Shown here: positions 8,110-16,508 of the stretch, one piece after another
Position numbering within the stretch: position 1 is the first letter of the stretch
How the letters are laid out: each line of letters starts with the position of its first letter
Made by a program: the position numbers and the translations under genes
DNA from: CAXBCP01 sp963974055
GTDB taxonomy: Bacteria; Pseudomonadota; Alphaproteobacteria; MPNO01; UBA830
Direction of reading: 5' to 3'
DNA length: 64,000 bases
Assembly (NCBI GenBank): GCA_963974055.1
Contig: CAXBCP010000002.1
Location: forward strand, 203,210 to 267,209
The notes under the pieces: generated by a model
Databases searched by the model: none
Told to the model about the DNA's origin: nothing
What the model saw: only the letters and a program-made list of their open reading frames with translations

Positions 8110-9210
8110 TTAAATAAGTTTCTGCACAAAATCCGCAATCGCGAGCGATGACGTCATACCAGGCGATTCGATGCCGTATAAATTGATCAGTCCCGGCACG
8201 CCGTGATCGTCCGGCCCCTGGACCAGAAAGTCCCGCGCGGCTTCGTGCGGCGCCTGGATCTTCGGACGGATGCCGGAATATCCGGGCTGGATCGCGCCAT
8301 CCTGAAGCGCCGGGTAATATTTCCGGACAGCGGCGTAAAACTTGTCCGCACGGGCCGGATCGACATCGTAATCGATGCCGTCGACCCATTCGACATCCGG
8401 TCCGAAACGAACCTGCCCGCCGAGATCGACGGTCACATGGACCCCGAGCCCCGCTTTTTCCGGCACCGGATAAACCGGCCGCCGAAACGGCGGTTTCCCT
8501 GACAGGGTGTAATAATTCCCCTTGCAGTAATAGGTCGGCGGCACCGTATCGGCCGGCACGCCCGCTATCCCGGCGGCGATCGACTGGGCCCATAACCCGG
8601 CGCTGTTAATCACCGTGTCCGCCACCAGCGACGTCGGCGCCGCGCCGCCGCAATCGATACGTATACCGTCATTCATGACCCGCCCGCCGACAACCGGGGT
8701 CATAAACGCCGTCATGGCGCCGGCGGCTTCGGCGTCGCCCTGGAGTGCCAGCATATATGCATGACTGTCGAGGATGCCGGTCGACGGTGACAGCAATGCC
8801 CCGACGCAATACACCGCCGGTTCCATCTCGGTGACCTCGGCCGGTGTCATCCATTCCAGGTCTTCGACGCCGTTTGCGGCGGCATTCGACTTGAGCCGTT
8901 CGAGTTCCGGGAGTTGGGCTTCGTCGGTGGCAACGATGATCTTGCCGCAACGGTTATAGGCGACACCGTGAACATCGCAGAATTCATACATGGCCTTTTT
9001 GCCGGCAACGCAGAACCGGGCCTTCAGGCTGTCCTGGGCGTAATAGATTCCGGCATGAATGACCTCGCTATGGCGCGAACTCGTTTCCGAACCGATGATG
9101 TCGGCCTTTTCCAGAATGACGACTTCCCGGCCCGTCAGCGCCACGGCCCGGGCAACCGCGAGACCGACCACGCCGGCCCCGATAACGATACAGTCGACCC
9201 GTTCGCTCAT
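8110..9210 (-). CDS. FAD-dependent oxidoreductase, L-2-hydroxyglutarate oxidase-like
   Basis: A 366-residue DAO-type flavoprotein. The N-terminal FAD-binding motif is DCIVIGAGVVGLAVARA (residues 5-21), followed by SETSSRHSEVIHAGIYY, the characteristic motif of the LhgO/L2HGDH family. The C-terminal PGYSGIRPKIQAP and YGIESPGMTSSLAIADFV are also family features. The likely reaction is oxidation of an L-2-hydroxy acid such as L-2-hydroxyglutarate, with electrons passed to the respiratory chain or oxygen. Its ATG overlaps the DUF924 stop by four bases. Exact substrate is inferred from the family. Confidence 0.82.
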   Translation of the reverse strand: MSERVDCIVIGAGVVGLAVARAVALTGREVVILEKADIIGSETSSRHSEVIHAGIYYAQDSLKARFCVAGKKAMYEFCDVHGVAYNRCGKIIVATDEAQLPELERLKSNAAANGVEDLEWMTPAEVTEMEPAVYCVGALLSPSTGILDSHAYMLALQGDAEAAGAMTAFMTPVVGGRVMNDGIRIDCGGAAPTSLVADTVINSAGLWAQSIAAGIAGVPADTVPPTYYCKGNYYTLSGKPPFRRPVYPVPEKAGLGVHVTVDLGGQVRFGPDVEWVDGIDYDVDPARADKFYAAVRKYYPALQDGAIQPGYSGIRPKIQAPHEAARDFLVQGPDDHGVPGLINLYGIESPGMTSSLAIADFVQKLI

Positions 9211-9809
9211 TTGTCTTCGTCATTCCCGTCCGTGCCGAACCGCTGGTCGCTCGACGCGAGCCAGGCCTCTTCCGCCGGCGTGTTCCGGCGACCGAGAATC
9301 GCGTTGCGATGCGGAAACCGTCCGAATTCCCGGATGATATCGCGGTGCTGAACGGCATAATCGACCCATTCCGCCTTTGCGTCATGCGGTTCTAGCGCAC
9401 GGAAAAGCGCGAGGCAGGTTTCCTGATCGGCCAGGTTTTCGCTGTGCTCGAACGGCAGATACGCAAACACCTTCTCCACCGTAATCAAGTCGTCGTGCAG
9501 CGGGCTCGCCACCAGTTCCCGGGCATTTTCCAGCGCCTGCGGGTCCGCAGCGAAGGACCGGCTGTCTCCCCGGAAAATGTTCCGCGGGAACTGGTCCAGC
9601 AGAACGATCAACGATACCCAGCTCCGGGCCTGCGATGTCCAGTTCCCCAATTCGCCGGCGACGGCGCGTTGGTAAGGACCCGCGAAACGCGTGCTGATTT
9701 CGCGGTCAACCGAAGGCCCGCCGCCGAACCACAACTCGCGAACGCTCCCATGGTCGTCGCTTTCGGGCGCGCCGAACCAGAATTCATAAATCTCGTGCCA
9801 GTCAGCCAT
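9207..9809 (-). CDS. DUF924 family protein
   Basis: A 200-residue soluble protein of the DUF924 family, which has an all-helical fold and no firmly assigned function. Family features visible are the start WHEIYEFWFG, then LIVLLDQFPRNIFRG and VEKVFAYLPFEHSE, and the end FGRFPHRNAILGR. A GGA-type ribosome-binding site precedes the ATG. It lies between the DehI-like and LhgO-like genes in an apparent three-gene operon, 13 bases after the former and overlapping the latter. Confidence 0.87.
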   Translation of the reverse strand: MADWHEIYEFWFGAPESDDHGSVRELWFGGGPSVDREISTRFAGPYQRAVAGELGNWTSQARSWVSLIVLLDQFPRNIFRGDSRSFAADPQALENARELVASPLHDDLITVEKVFAYLPFEHSENLADQETCLALFRALEPHDAKAEWVDYAVQHRDIIREFGRFPHRNAILGRRNTPAEEAWLASSDQRFGTDGNDEDK

Positions 9810-9822
9810 TTTCCGTCCGTTT

Positions 9823-10701
9823 TCAGTCTGAGGGGTTGTCGGGCGTCAGCGCCGTCCGCAGCAGGCCTGCGATCACGATCATCCGGCAGATCGTCGGCGG
9901 GAACACTTCTATCGTATCGAAGAGAGCCCGGCGCGTCACGGGATCCGGCAAAACAGCGTTTGCGCCGGGTGCCGGCAGGGATGCAAATATGTCCCGCGCG
10001 ATAGCGTCGGCGCTGTCGAACACCCGGGCGGCCTGCGCCTCAATAGATCCGCCCCCGGCCACTTCCTCCAGCCAGTCCGCCAGTTGTTCCAGCAATAGCG
10101 GCCAGGGCGCGAAATGCCGAAACAGCGACGGCACGACCCTGGTGTCCCGGCCGGACGTCAGCCGGGCGAGTCTGTGCAGGAGCGCCTTTGTCGCGGGTTC
10201 CACGCTTTCAAGGGACGCCATCGGCAGCAGATCGGGCAGTTCGACCGGCGGCGGGGCGACAAATCGCTGCGCGGCGGCGGGCCGGCCGGCGTCGAGCGCC
10301 AGCGCAATTACCCGAAGGCTCAACGCATTCATGGGGTTGGCCCTGTTATAGGCATCGAGCGTGACGATTACCTGGCCTGCATCCGCCGCAGACAGCCCCG
10401 CCTCCGCCATCGAAACAGTGCGCCCCGGCAATCCGTCGACCGCGGGCCGCAGGCTTTTCGACCGCTCGGCGAAGACGCCCGCCCGAAACGGTTCGCCGAC
10501 CGTATACCAGGCCCATTCCAGCGCGCCCGGCACCGTTGCGAGATGCCGGTAAACGAGATTGACCAGCCGCACGCCGAGCGCCGCCTCTATCAACGCGTAT
10601 ATCTGTGCAATCTCGCCCGTCGCGTCTTTCGCGGCCAGTTCGGGCAGGACAGGTGCTGTATGAGAATTCGGAATTTTCGACCCCTGTTGGAATTCAGGCA
10701 A
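9823..10701 (-). CDS. DehI-type haloacid dehalogenase family protein
   Basis: The frame has the DehI family signature IYALIEAALGVRLVNLVYRH followed by LATVPGALEWAWYTVGEPFRAG, seen near the N-terminus of DehI-like 2-haloacid dehalogenases and their relatives. Most family members are annotated by similarity only. The open frame extends to 10929, but that part overlaps the divergent FliL-like gene and looks non-coding. I place the start at a TTG (10701) with ACAGG six bases upstream, giving 292 residues, a normal family length. Whether it removes halogens cannot be told from the sequence. Confidence 0.65.
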   Translation of the reverse strand: MPEFQQGSKIPNSHTAPVLPELAAKDATGEIAQIYALIEAALGVRLVNLVYRHLATVPGALEWAWYTVGEPFRAGVFAERSKSLRPAVDGLPGRTVSMAEAGLSAADAGQVIVTLDAYNRANPMNALSLRVIALALDAGRPAAAQRFVAPPPVELPDLLPMASLESVEPATKALLHRLARLTSGRDTRVVPSLFRHFAPWPLLLEQLADWLEEVAGGGSIEAQAARVFDSADAIARDIFASLPAPGANAVLPDPVTRRALFDTIEVFPPTICRMIVIAGLLRTALTPDNPSD

Positions 10702-10783
10702 TATAAACCTGTTGTTAATCAAATCTTTAATCGAATTACGATAGCTTTCCCGCCTGTTACAAGCTGAAATAGGTGTACCCGTC

Positions 10784-11485
10784 TTGGACGGAAATTTCAC
10801 ATTCGACGTTCTGGTTTTATCCGGAAAGTCCCAATGGACAAGCCTGTCCCGCTGGGGCGATTCCGCGTCTGCACAAAACGAGGCGCGGAAACTGGTTGCG
10901 AGCAAGAAGCACCAGGGCGTCAAGGTCATGCAGGAAACCTATGACGCGGCGGAGAACCGCTTCAGCGAAAAGACCGTTTTCAAGCAGATAAAGAGCGAAC
11001 AAAGAAGCTTCCAGTCCGAGGAAGAAGAAGAATTCGACGACGTCGACGATTACGAGGATTTCGACGACGGGGTCGACTGGGTCCTTCCCGTCTTCGGCCT
11101 CGTCACCTTCCTCGCCATCCTGCTCACAGTCGGCATTTACTTCTTCGACGACAAGATGAATTTCTCCGTCGGTTCTTCGTCGGACTACTACGTCTACGAG
11201 CTGCCAGCGGTCATAACGAACGTGACGAACGGCAAGGAAGTATATTCGGTCAAAATAAACCTTCAGCTAGAACTGGACGGCTCCGGTGATACGAAAGCGG
11301 TCGAGTTCGCACTGGCGCAGATCATGGAATCCGTCATCAACCAAGTGCAGAATACCGATGCGGACGACCTGCAGCGCAGCGAGAGAATTCAACTCCTGAG
11401 GGCGGAACTGCAGAAAAAAATCCAGGACGCCATGGGGGAAACGAACCTCAATGGCGTCCTGTTCAGAGATATCCAGGTCTTTTAA
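10784..11485 (+). CDS. FliL-domain single-pass membrane protein (orphan)
   Basis: A 233-residue protein starting at a TTG with AGGTG eight bases upstream. Residues 1-75 form a basic cytoplasmic region (with GVKVMQETYD), residues about 80-100 are very acidic (EEEEEFDDVDDYEDFDDG), a membrane helix follows near 103-125, and the C-terminal 100 residues resemble FliL: paired beta strands, then EDLQRSERIQLLRAEL-like helices and a final VLFRDIQVF. FliL proteins assist flagellar stators, yet no flagellar gene is in this window. It may serve another ion-driven motor or envelope protein. Confidence 0.6.
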   Translation: MDGNFTFDVLVLSGKSQWTSLSRWGDSASAQNEARKLVASKKHQGVKVMQETYDAAENRFSEKTVFKQIKSEQRSFQSEEEEEFDDVDDYEDFDDGVDWVLPVFGLVTFLAILLTVGIYFFDDKMNFSVGSSSDYYVYELPAVITNVTNGKEVYSVKINLQLELDGSGDTKAVEFALAQIMESVINQVQNTDADDLQRSERIQLLRAELQKKIQDAMGETNLNGVLFRDIQVF

Positions 11486-11518
11486 GAAGACCTGGGCGGT
11501 CGATACCGATCCGCCTGG

Positions 11519-12517
11519 CTATTTCGCCGGAAACCTGATCGTTTTCTCAAGAAAGGCGTTGGTATATGCGCCTTTGATATCGAACGGCTTTTCCAGATTG
11601 AAATAGGTTTCGATCATCTTGTAATCGGCAGCCATCCGCGTGTCGTCGAAATACCCCAGGGCGACCGTCCGCGATGTCTCGTCGCTCATCAGTTCGGTCA
11701 CCAGGTTCCAGTTCTGCATCGACGTCTCCGCCTTCAGGCCGGAATTCGCCGCCACCAGGGCGGCAATGCACGGGTCTGGTGTCTGAACGCAGTCGGCATA
11801 GGCTTTCTGGGTGATCTTGACGAATTTTTCCACCGTCGCGCGGTTCGCAGACAGATACTTGCCGTTAGCGACGATCGAATTGCCGTAGGGGTTAATCCCG
11901 TGATCGCGCCACGGCAGAAACCCCATGTCGTCGCCCAGCACCTTCTGGAAGATAAAGTGGATGTTGTAGAACGATGTCGTCACGTCGATATTCTTCGACT
12001 TCAGGGCCGCAAGCTTGGCGTTCGGCGCGACATTGACCCAGCGCACCGATTTGGGATCCATGCCGGTCGCTTTCGCCAGGGCCGGCCACATCTTGCGCGC
12101 CGCATCCCAGGCCGGGTTCCCGATTTTCCGCCCCGCGAAATCCTTGATGGTTTTGATCCCGGAACTTTTCAGCCAGTACATGCCATAGGGCGAATTGGCA
12201 TAGATGTTCATCACGCCGACGACATCCGCCCCCTTGCCCTTTGCCACAAGCGCGGTGCCGAGATCGGCAATACCAAGTTCGTTCTTCCCGATGCCGACGC
12301 GCTGGGACGACATCGTCGAGCCCTTGCCCTGCTCGATAGACAGATCGATACCGGCTTTTTCATAGATACCCTGCGCCTTCGCCCAATAAACTGGTGCATG
12401 ATCGCCGCCGGCGACCCAGTTGAGGATGAAATTGATCTTTTCGGCGCTCTGGGCCGGCACGGCCATCAGAGCAACGGAGGCGGCGGCGGTTGCCGCCAGA
12501 AGTGTCTTTTTGAGCAT
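11519..12517 (-). CDS. ABC transporter substrate-binding protein (NMT1/SsuA type)
   Basis: A 332-residue periplasmic binding protein with a clear signal peptide (cleavage near AQSA-EK, residue 25). The body fits the NMT1/THI5/SsuA family: FILNWVAGGDHAPVYWAKAQG, KGSTMSSQRVGIGKNELGIAD and GRKIGNPAWDAARKMW. The family binds sulfonates, nitrate, pyrimidine precursors or aromatic acids; the ligand here is unknown. It is transcribed away from the permease and ATPase genes, with a TetR-type operator in the shared upstream region. Confidence 0.85.
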   Translation of the reverse strand: MLKKTLLAATAAASVALMAVPAQSAEKINFILNWVAGGDHAPVYWAKAQGIYEKAGIDLSIEQGKGSTMSSQRVGIGKNELGIADLGTALVAKGKGADVVGVMNIYANSPYGMYWLKSSGIKTIKDFAGRKIGNPAWDAARKMWPALAKATGMDPKSVRWVNVAPNAKLAALKSKNIDVTTSFYNIHFIFQKVLGDDMGFLPWRDHGINPYGNSIVANGKYLSANRATVEKFVKITQKAYADCVQTPDPCIAALVAANSGLKAETSMQNWNLVTELMSDETSRTVALGYFDDTRMAADYKMIETYFNLEKPFDIKGAYTNAFLEKTIRFPAK

Positions 12518-12567
12518 CGGTTTTCTCCCTTATTTTAATCGTTTGATCGCGTCACTGTTACCGTGTC

Positions 12568-12609
12568 GTTGTCTCAGCGCTGTTGTCTCAGCGCTGTTGT
12601 CTCAGCCTG
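12568..12609. repeat. Three tandem copies of a 14-bp unit
   Basis: The unit GTTGTCTCAGCGCT occurs at 12568-12581 and 12582-12595, and a third copy with altered end at 12596-12609. It lies 50 bases upstream of the binding-protein start. It could be a regulator-binding array or simple replication slippage. Confidence 0.7.
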
Positions 12610-12686
12610 GCGACAGGGGCCCCGATTGGTTGCAGGGAAGCGCGCGCCGGTTCGGCGAACCCTCTTGCTGTATGGCGGCGCCTGTC

Positions 12687-12717
12687 GTAAGTAACCATAT
12701 AGTTATTTCAGGCTAGG
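12687..12717. promoter_or_regulatory. TetR-type operator, copy 1 (importer)
   Basis: The sequence GTAAGTAAC-N6-GTTATTTCAGGCTA contains an inverted repeat, AAGTAAC and GTTATTT separated by six bases. The same sequence, with differences only in the six-base centre and at one position near the end, stands before the tetR gene at 16410-16440. It lies between the divergent binding-protein and permease genes, so it can act on both. Confidence 0.75.
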
Positions 12718-12798
12718 ACCCGGCACCGACCCTGTCAATAATTCTTCTCGTCCGAGCGCCGGGACATTCGCTCGATGGAGGCATCCGATGGGGAACTT

Positions 12799-13560
12799 AT
12801 GGCAATCCTGAATTTTATCCGGCGATACTGGATCGCAGCTGCGGCACATATCGCGGTAATCGTCGCCTGGCAGCTCTTCGTTCAGCTCGGCGAGGTCCAG
12901 TCCTATATCATGCCGTCCCCGCTGGCGACGATCATGACCCTGGCCGATGACAACGCCTGGGTCCACAATACGCTGTTCACGGCGGGCGAAATCTTCGGCG
13001 GCTACTTTTGCGCCGTCGTGTTCGGCGTCGGGATGGCCCTGCTGTTTTCGTGGTCGAAACTTCTCGATTCCGCCCTGATGCCGCTTCTGATCAGCCTGAA
13101 CATGATCCCGAAGGTTGCGCTCGGCCCCATCTTCATTGTCTGGTTTTCATACGGCATGGGCTCGAACATCCTGATGGCGTTCGCGATCAGTTTCCTGCCC
13201 ATCCTGATTACGACGGCGCGCGGCCTGAAAGAGGTCGAGCCCGACCTGATCGACCTGGTCCGCACGCTCCGCGCAACGCGCTGGCAGGTATTCACCAAGA
13301 TCCAGCTTCCCGGTTCCCTGCCCTACATATTTTCCGGCATGAAAGTCGCAGTTGTTCTGGCGGTTGCGGGCGCCATCGTCGGCGAGTTTATCGCGTCGGA
13401 AGAAGGGCTTGGCTACCTGATGATGCAGCGTCAGGTCGAACTCGATACCGCGTCCATGTTCATGGCGGTCCTGTTGATCACGCTGATCGGTTCCGTCCTG
13501 TATGGCGGCGTCATGCTGCTTGAAAAGCTGGTCGTCCCGCAGGACGCCCGGCTTGGGTGA
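12799..13560 (+). CDS. ABC transporter permease (SsuC/TauC type)
   Basis: Inner-membrane permease of a BPD-type importer with about six helices. The conserved EAA loop is present (VRTLRATRWQVFTKIQLPGSL, with the family's glycine region following), and the end LGYLMMQRQVELDTASMFMAV is typical of SsuC/TauC-like permeases. The ATG at 12799 has GGGGAA a few bases upstream and yields 253 residues; an in-frame ATG at 12775 is possible but lacks a ribosome-binding site. It works with the adjacent ATPase and the divergent binding protein. Confidence 0.87.
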   Translation: MAILNFIRRYWIAAAAHIAVIVAWQLFVQLGEVQSYIMPSPLATIMTLADDNAWVHNTLFTAGEIFGGYFCAVVFGVGMALLFSWSKLLDSALMPLLISLNMIPKVALGPIFIVWFSYGMGSNILMAFAISFLPILITTARGLKEVEPDLIDLVRTLRATRWQVFTKIQLPGSLPYIFSGMKVAVVLAVAGAIVGEFIASEEGLGYLMMQRQVELDTASMFMAVLLITLIGSVLYGGVMLLEKLVVPQDARLG

Positions 13561-13570
13561 GGAACAGAAA

Positions 13571-14338
13571 ATGACCCAACCCTTTATCCACCTTGAAGGC
13601 GTGCGCAAGGAATTCGCGACACGCGGCGAGCAGTTCCTGGCGGTGTCCGACGTGACGTTCGACGTTGCCGAAGGAGAGCTCGTCGCGCTGGTCGGGCCGT
13701 CGGGCTGCGGCAAGACCACCGTCCTGAAAATGATCGCCGGACTGCATGAGCATTCGGGCGGCACCATGGAGATCGGCGGAACGAACGGCGCCGGTTTCAG
13801 CGCGGACAAGGATATCGGCATGGTGTTCCAGCAGCCGCTCCTGCTGAAATGGCGCAAGGTGCTCGAAAACGTATTGCTGCCGGCCGAAATCCTGGGCCTG
13901 CCCATGGCGGAAGCCCGCGACCGCGCCAGGGACCTTCTCGCCCTTGTCGGCCTGAACGGTTTCGAAGGCAGCTATCCATATGAACTGTCGGGCGGCATGC
14001 AGCAGCGCGCAGCGATCGCGCGGTCGCTTGTTCATGATCCGAAAGTGGTGCTGATGGACGAGCCGTTCGGCGCGCTCGATGCGCTGACGCGCGAAAGCAT
14101 GAACCTTGAACTGCTGCGCATATGGTCGGAAAGCAAAAAGACGATCCTGTTCGTGACCCACGGCATTCAGGAAGCGGTCTTTCTGGGCAGCCGGGTCATC
14201 GTGCTGACATCGAGCCCCGCGCGCATGGCCGGCGACATCGCAGTGGACCTGCCCTTCCCGAGGAAGCTTGAAATCAAGACCCACGAAAATTTCGGTGCCT
14301 ATACCCGCCAGATATATTCCCTGTTGGGAATGGCATAG
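13571..14338 (+). CDS. ABC transporter ATPase (SsuB/TauB type)
   Basis: A 255-residue ATPase starting MTQPFIHLEGV with GAGGAA before the ATG. Walker A is GPSGCGKTT, the signature LSGGMQQRAAIAR, Walker B VVLMDEPFGALDAL and the switch region VTHGIQEAVFLGSRVIVL. These are the standard features of nitrate/sulfonate/taurine importer ATPases. It begins 10 bases after the permease gene and is followed by a strong terminator. Confidence 0.9.
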   Translation: MTQPFIHLEGVRKEFATRGEQFLAVSDVTFDVAEGELVALVGPSGCGKTTVLKMIAGLHEHSGGTMEIGGTNGAGFSADKDIGMVFQQPLLLKWRKVLENVLLPAEILGLPMAEARDRARDLLALVGLNGFEGSYPYELSGGMQQRAAIARSLVHDPKVVLMDEPFGALDALTRESMNLELLRIWSESKKTILFVTHGIQEAVFLGSRVIVLTSSPARMAGDIAVDLPFPRKLEIKTHENFGAYTRQIYSLLGMA

Positions 14339-14355
14339 CATCGGCGAGCGAGAAA

Positions 14356-14382
14356 CGGCGGGGGGAAAACTTCCCCCCGCCG
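14356..14382. terminator. Bidirectional-type hairpin between convergent genes
   Basis: A perfect 12-bp GC-rich stem (CGGCGGGGGGAA with its complement at 14371-14382) closes an AAC loop. It lies between the end of the ATPase gene and the end of the convergent secreted-protein gene. A TTTT run comes 8 bases later on the plus strand. Confidence 0.65.
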
Positions 14383-14392
14383 CCTGAAGCTT

Positions 14393-15247
14393 TTACCGGC
14401 TCCGCATAATCCCGGGCACGGCCGACGGCGGCAGCGGCCGCGTGGTCAGGCGCACATTCCGGACAGCGGCGACAGCTGGCGGCACCCAGGGACTGCCGGC
14501 GAAAAGCGGTCCCGCATTCTGCAGGATTTTCTTACCGATCGGGCACCGGTTTTCCAGTCGGCCGTTCACGTAGATTTCAGCGACCCCGGGCCGGGCCTGA
14601 ATGAAGACATGGCTCCATCTGCCGCGGGGTAACGGCCTTTTGGCATCGCAGCCGTCGTTCCAGCTTTTATCCGTCCCGATGCGGACATGAAGCCGCGTCG
14701 ATTTCGGAAAAAAGAAGACCGCGGGGCTGCGCTCCTTGTCGCTCCGCCCCTTGTGCAGGATCGACGCCCAGGTCGCGATCGGTCTCGTCGGATTGATCCA
14801 GAAATCGTATCCGTAGGCTGCCCCATGGCGAATCTTCGCGGGCGGCGCGATCGTTCGACCCTTGGCAATTTTCACGGTCGCCGGGAACAGACGGACCATT
14901 GGCCCCGACGGCGCGCCTCCCGCAGTGGGTGCCGCCCCCATTTGCGTGTCGCGCCGCGCGGCGGCGACGGCGTTATTGATCTGCGAGACCGCACACCCCC
15001 TGATCTTGGGATTTACGGCCTGCCGGGCCAGAGACCCGATATAGTTCAGATAGCTCATGTGAATCTGGCGATCCGCTTCGGATTTGTTGCGGATCGTCTG
15101 ACGGATTTTTGCCGAATCGGACCGGAGCTTGGCCAGATGGCTCTTGTGACCTTGCAACGTCCGCGCATCGCAGCCCGCGGCCTGTTGCGCCGATGCCGGC
15201 ATTGAAACGGACAAAACCAGTCCGAACGGTATCAAGTAACGAAGCAT
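14393..15247 (-). CDS. Secreted protein with LamG/concanavalin-like domain
   Basis: A 284-residue protein beginning MLRYLIPFGLVLSVSMPASA, a clear signal peptide, with AGAGGTG before the ATG. The N-terminal part is helical and basic with two cysteines; the C-terminal half (from about residue 125) looks like a LamG/concanavalin-type beta sandwich: YGYDFWINP, then PLPRGRWSHVFIQARPGVAEIYVNG. Such domains bind sugars or proteins. Four cysteines may form disulfides. Function unknown; its place next to a sugar-type catabolic island may be chance. Confidence 0.6.
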   Translation of the reverse strand: MLRYLIPFGLVLSVSMPASAQQAAGCDARTLQGHKSHLAKLRSDSAKIRQTIRNKSEADRQIHMSYLNYIGSLARQAVNPKIRGCAVSQINNAVAAARRDTQMGAAPTAGGAPSGPMVRLFPATVKIAKGRTIAPPAKIRHGAAYGYDFWINPTRPIATWASILHKGRSDKERSPAVFFFPKSTRLHVRIGTDKSWNDGCDAKRPLPRGRWSHVFIQARPGVAEIYVNGRLENRCPIGKKILQNAGPLFAGSPWVPPAVAAVRNVRLTTRPLPPSAVPGIMRSR

Positions 15248-15350
15248 AGCACCCACCTCTTTTTAGTTGCGTTTTCTCAACGCCCGATACCCTGCGCGCC
15301 CGCACCTGAACACAGACTGAACGTCAGCGCCGGCGCCGTACCCGGCCGTC

Positions 15351-16376
15351 TCAGGCGACTGCGTCGCTTACCCGTCCTAGATACAGGTCCCGCCCGGCAT
15401 TGAGAACGCCGATCTTGCGGTCGGCGATATAGCGCTTGTGATTCCACAACCCGCAATCGGGATGGATATACGTCACCCGGCCTTCGCCCATGATGCCCTC
15501 CGCCCGCTCGATCAGCCGCGCGATATCGTCCGGGCTTTCCGTCATGGTGCGTTTGACGTCGACCACGCCGAGTCCCATGCCGATTTCCGGGCGAAGCTCC
15601 CGGAACGCGACCAGTTCTTCGGCCGGACGGTGGGCGCATTCCATCACGATGTGATCGACATGCAGCGCATTCAGGTAGTCCATCAAGCGCCCCCACGAGC
15701 CGTCCTGCGGCTGCTGGCCCGCATAATTGCCGAAGCACAGATGCACCGCCGGAATGCCGGGCACGGCATCGAGCACCTTGTTCATGGCCGCCGCCGCCCA
15801 TTTCCATTCCTCGGGATTGCCCGGCAGATTCGCTTCGTCGATCTGGACGATATCGGCATCGAGCCGCGCGACCTGTTCGGCGAGCACGTCGGCAATGGCC
15901 TCGGTCACGGCTTCGATGCTGCCGTAATGATGGTCGACCAGCGTCTTCGCCAGCATGTGCGGCCCCGTCAGCGCAAACTTGAAGGGTTTCTGCGCCAGCG
16001 CCTTTGCACGCCGGCAGGGCAGCGCCAGGTTCATCGTACCGCTGCCGATCGCGCCTTCGACGACGCCGGCGGGCAAACGACGCCAGCCCATGTTCATGTC
16101 CGTTTCGAACTGGCGGATCAGGTCGAACGTCAGGGCCGAACGGATACCCTCCATCGGGCCGGTGAAATATTCGATCATGCCGTTCGTTTCGGGATGGCTG
16201 AGATCGTAGCGGTAGACTTCCCCGTCGCAGACGACGTCCAGCCCGGCTGTTTCCTGCGTGTGAAGGATCACCCGCGTCGCGTCGGTTATGTCCTGTTCGG
16301 ACGGGCTGTTCCCCAGCCATGCCGGTACGGGGTAGGAGCCGACGGTCGTGGTCTTGATGCGGGGGGCTGTATCCAT
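15351..16376 (-). CDS. MetE-like (cobalamin-independent) methyltransferase family protein
   Basis: A 341-residue protein resembling the catalytic C-terminal half of MetE. Zinc-ligand motifs of that fold are visible: the HLC of VHLCFGNY, the E of VMECAHR and the C of HPDCGLW. These single-domain relatives move methyl or alkyl groups between thiols or act on coenzyme-like thiols, and many are not true methionine synthases. The ATG at 16376 has AAGGA eight bases upstream. It is divergent from tetR with a TetR-type operator between, so it probably belongs to the same regulon. Confidence 0.82.
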   Translation of the reverse strand: MDTAPRIKTTTVGSYPVPAWLGNSPSEQDITDATRVILHTQETAGLDVVCDGEVYRYDLSHPETNGMIEYFTGPMEGIRSALTFDLIRQFETDMNMGWRRLPAGVVEGAIGSGTMNLALPCRRAKALAQKPFKFALTGPHMLAKTLVDHHYGSIEAVTEAIADVLAEQVARLDADIVQIDEANLPGNPEEWKWAAAAMNKVLDAVPGIPAVHLCFGNYAGQQPQDGSWGRLMDYLNALHVDHIVMECAHRPAEELVAFRELRPEIGMGLGVVDVKRTMTESPDDIARLIERAEGIMGEGRVTYIHPDCGLWNHKRYIADRKIGVLNAGRDLYLGRVSDAVA

Positions 16377-16409
16377 AATCATATTCCTTGCCGAAATGCC
16401 GTGTCCGGC

Positions 16410-16440
16410 GTAAGTAACTAAACAGTTATTTCAGGCTACG
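16410..16440. promoter_or_regulatory. TetR-type operator, copy 2 (tetR/metE-like)
   Basis: GTAAGTAAC-N6-GTTATTTCAGGCTA again, with inner inverted repeat TAAC-TAAACA-GTTA. It lies 34 bases upstream of the metE-like start and 69 bases upstream of tetR. The match to 12687-12717 includes the flank TTTCAGGCTA, which goes beyond the inverted repeat. Confidence 0.78.
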
Positions 16441-16508
16441 GACAGGACTGTTAGCTGTCAACCGCTACCCGGCCCCGGAACCGTACGATCAGGAAAGACA
16501 GGATAGCC

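Noticed and set aside
12568..12609. Tandem 14-bp repeats as a possible CRISPR array
   Set aside because: The units are directly adjacent without spacers and only three in number; no cas gene is present.
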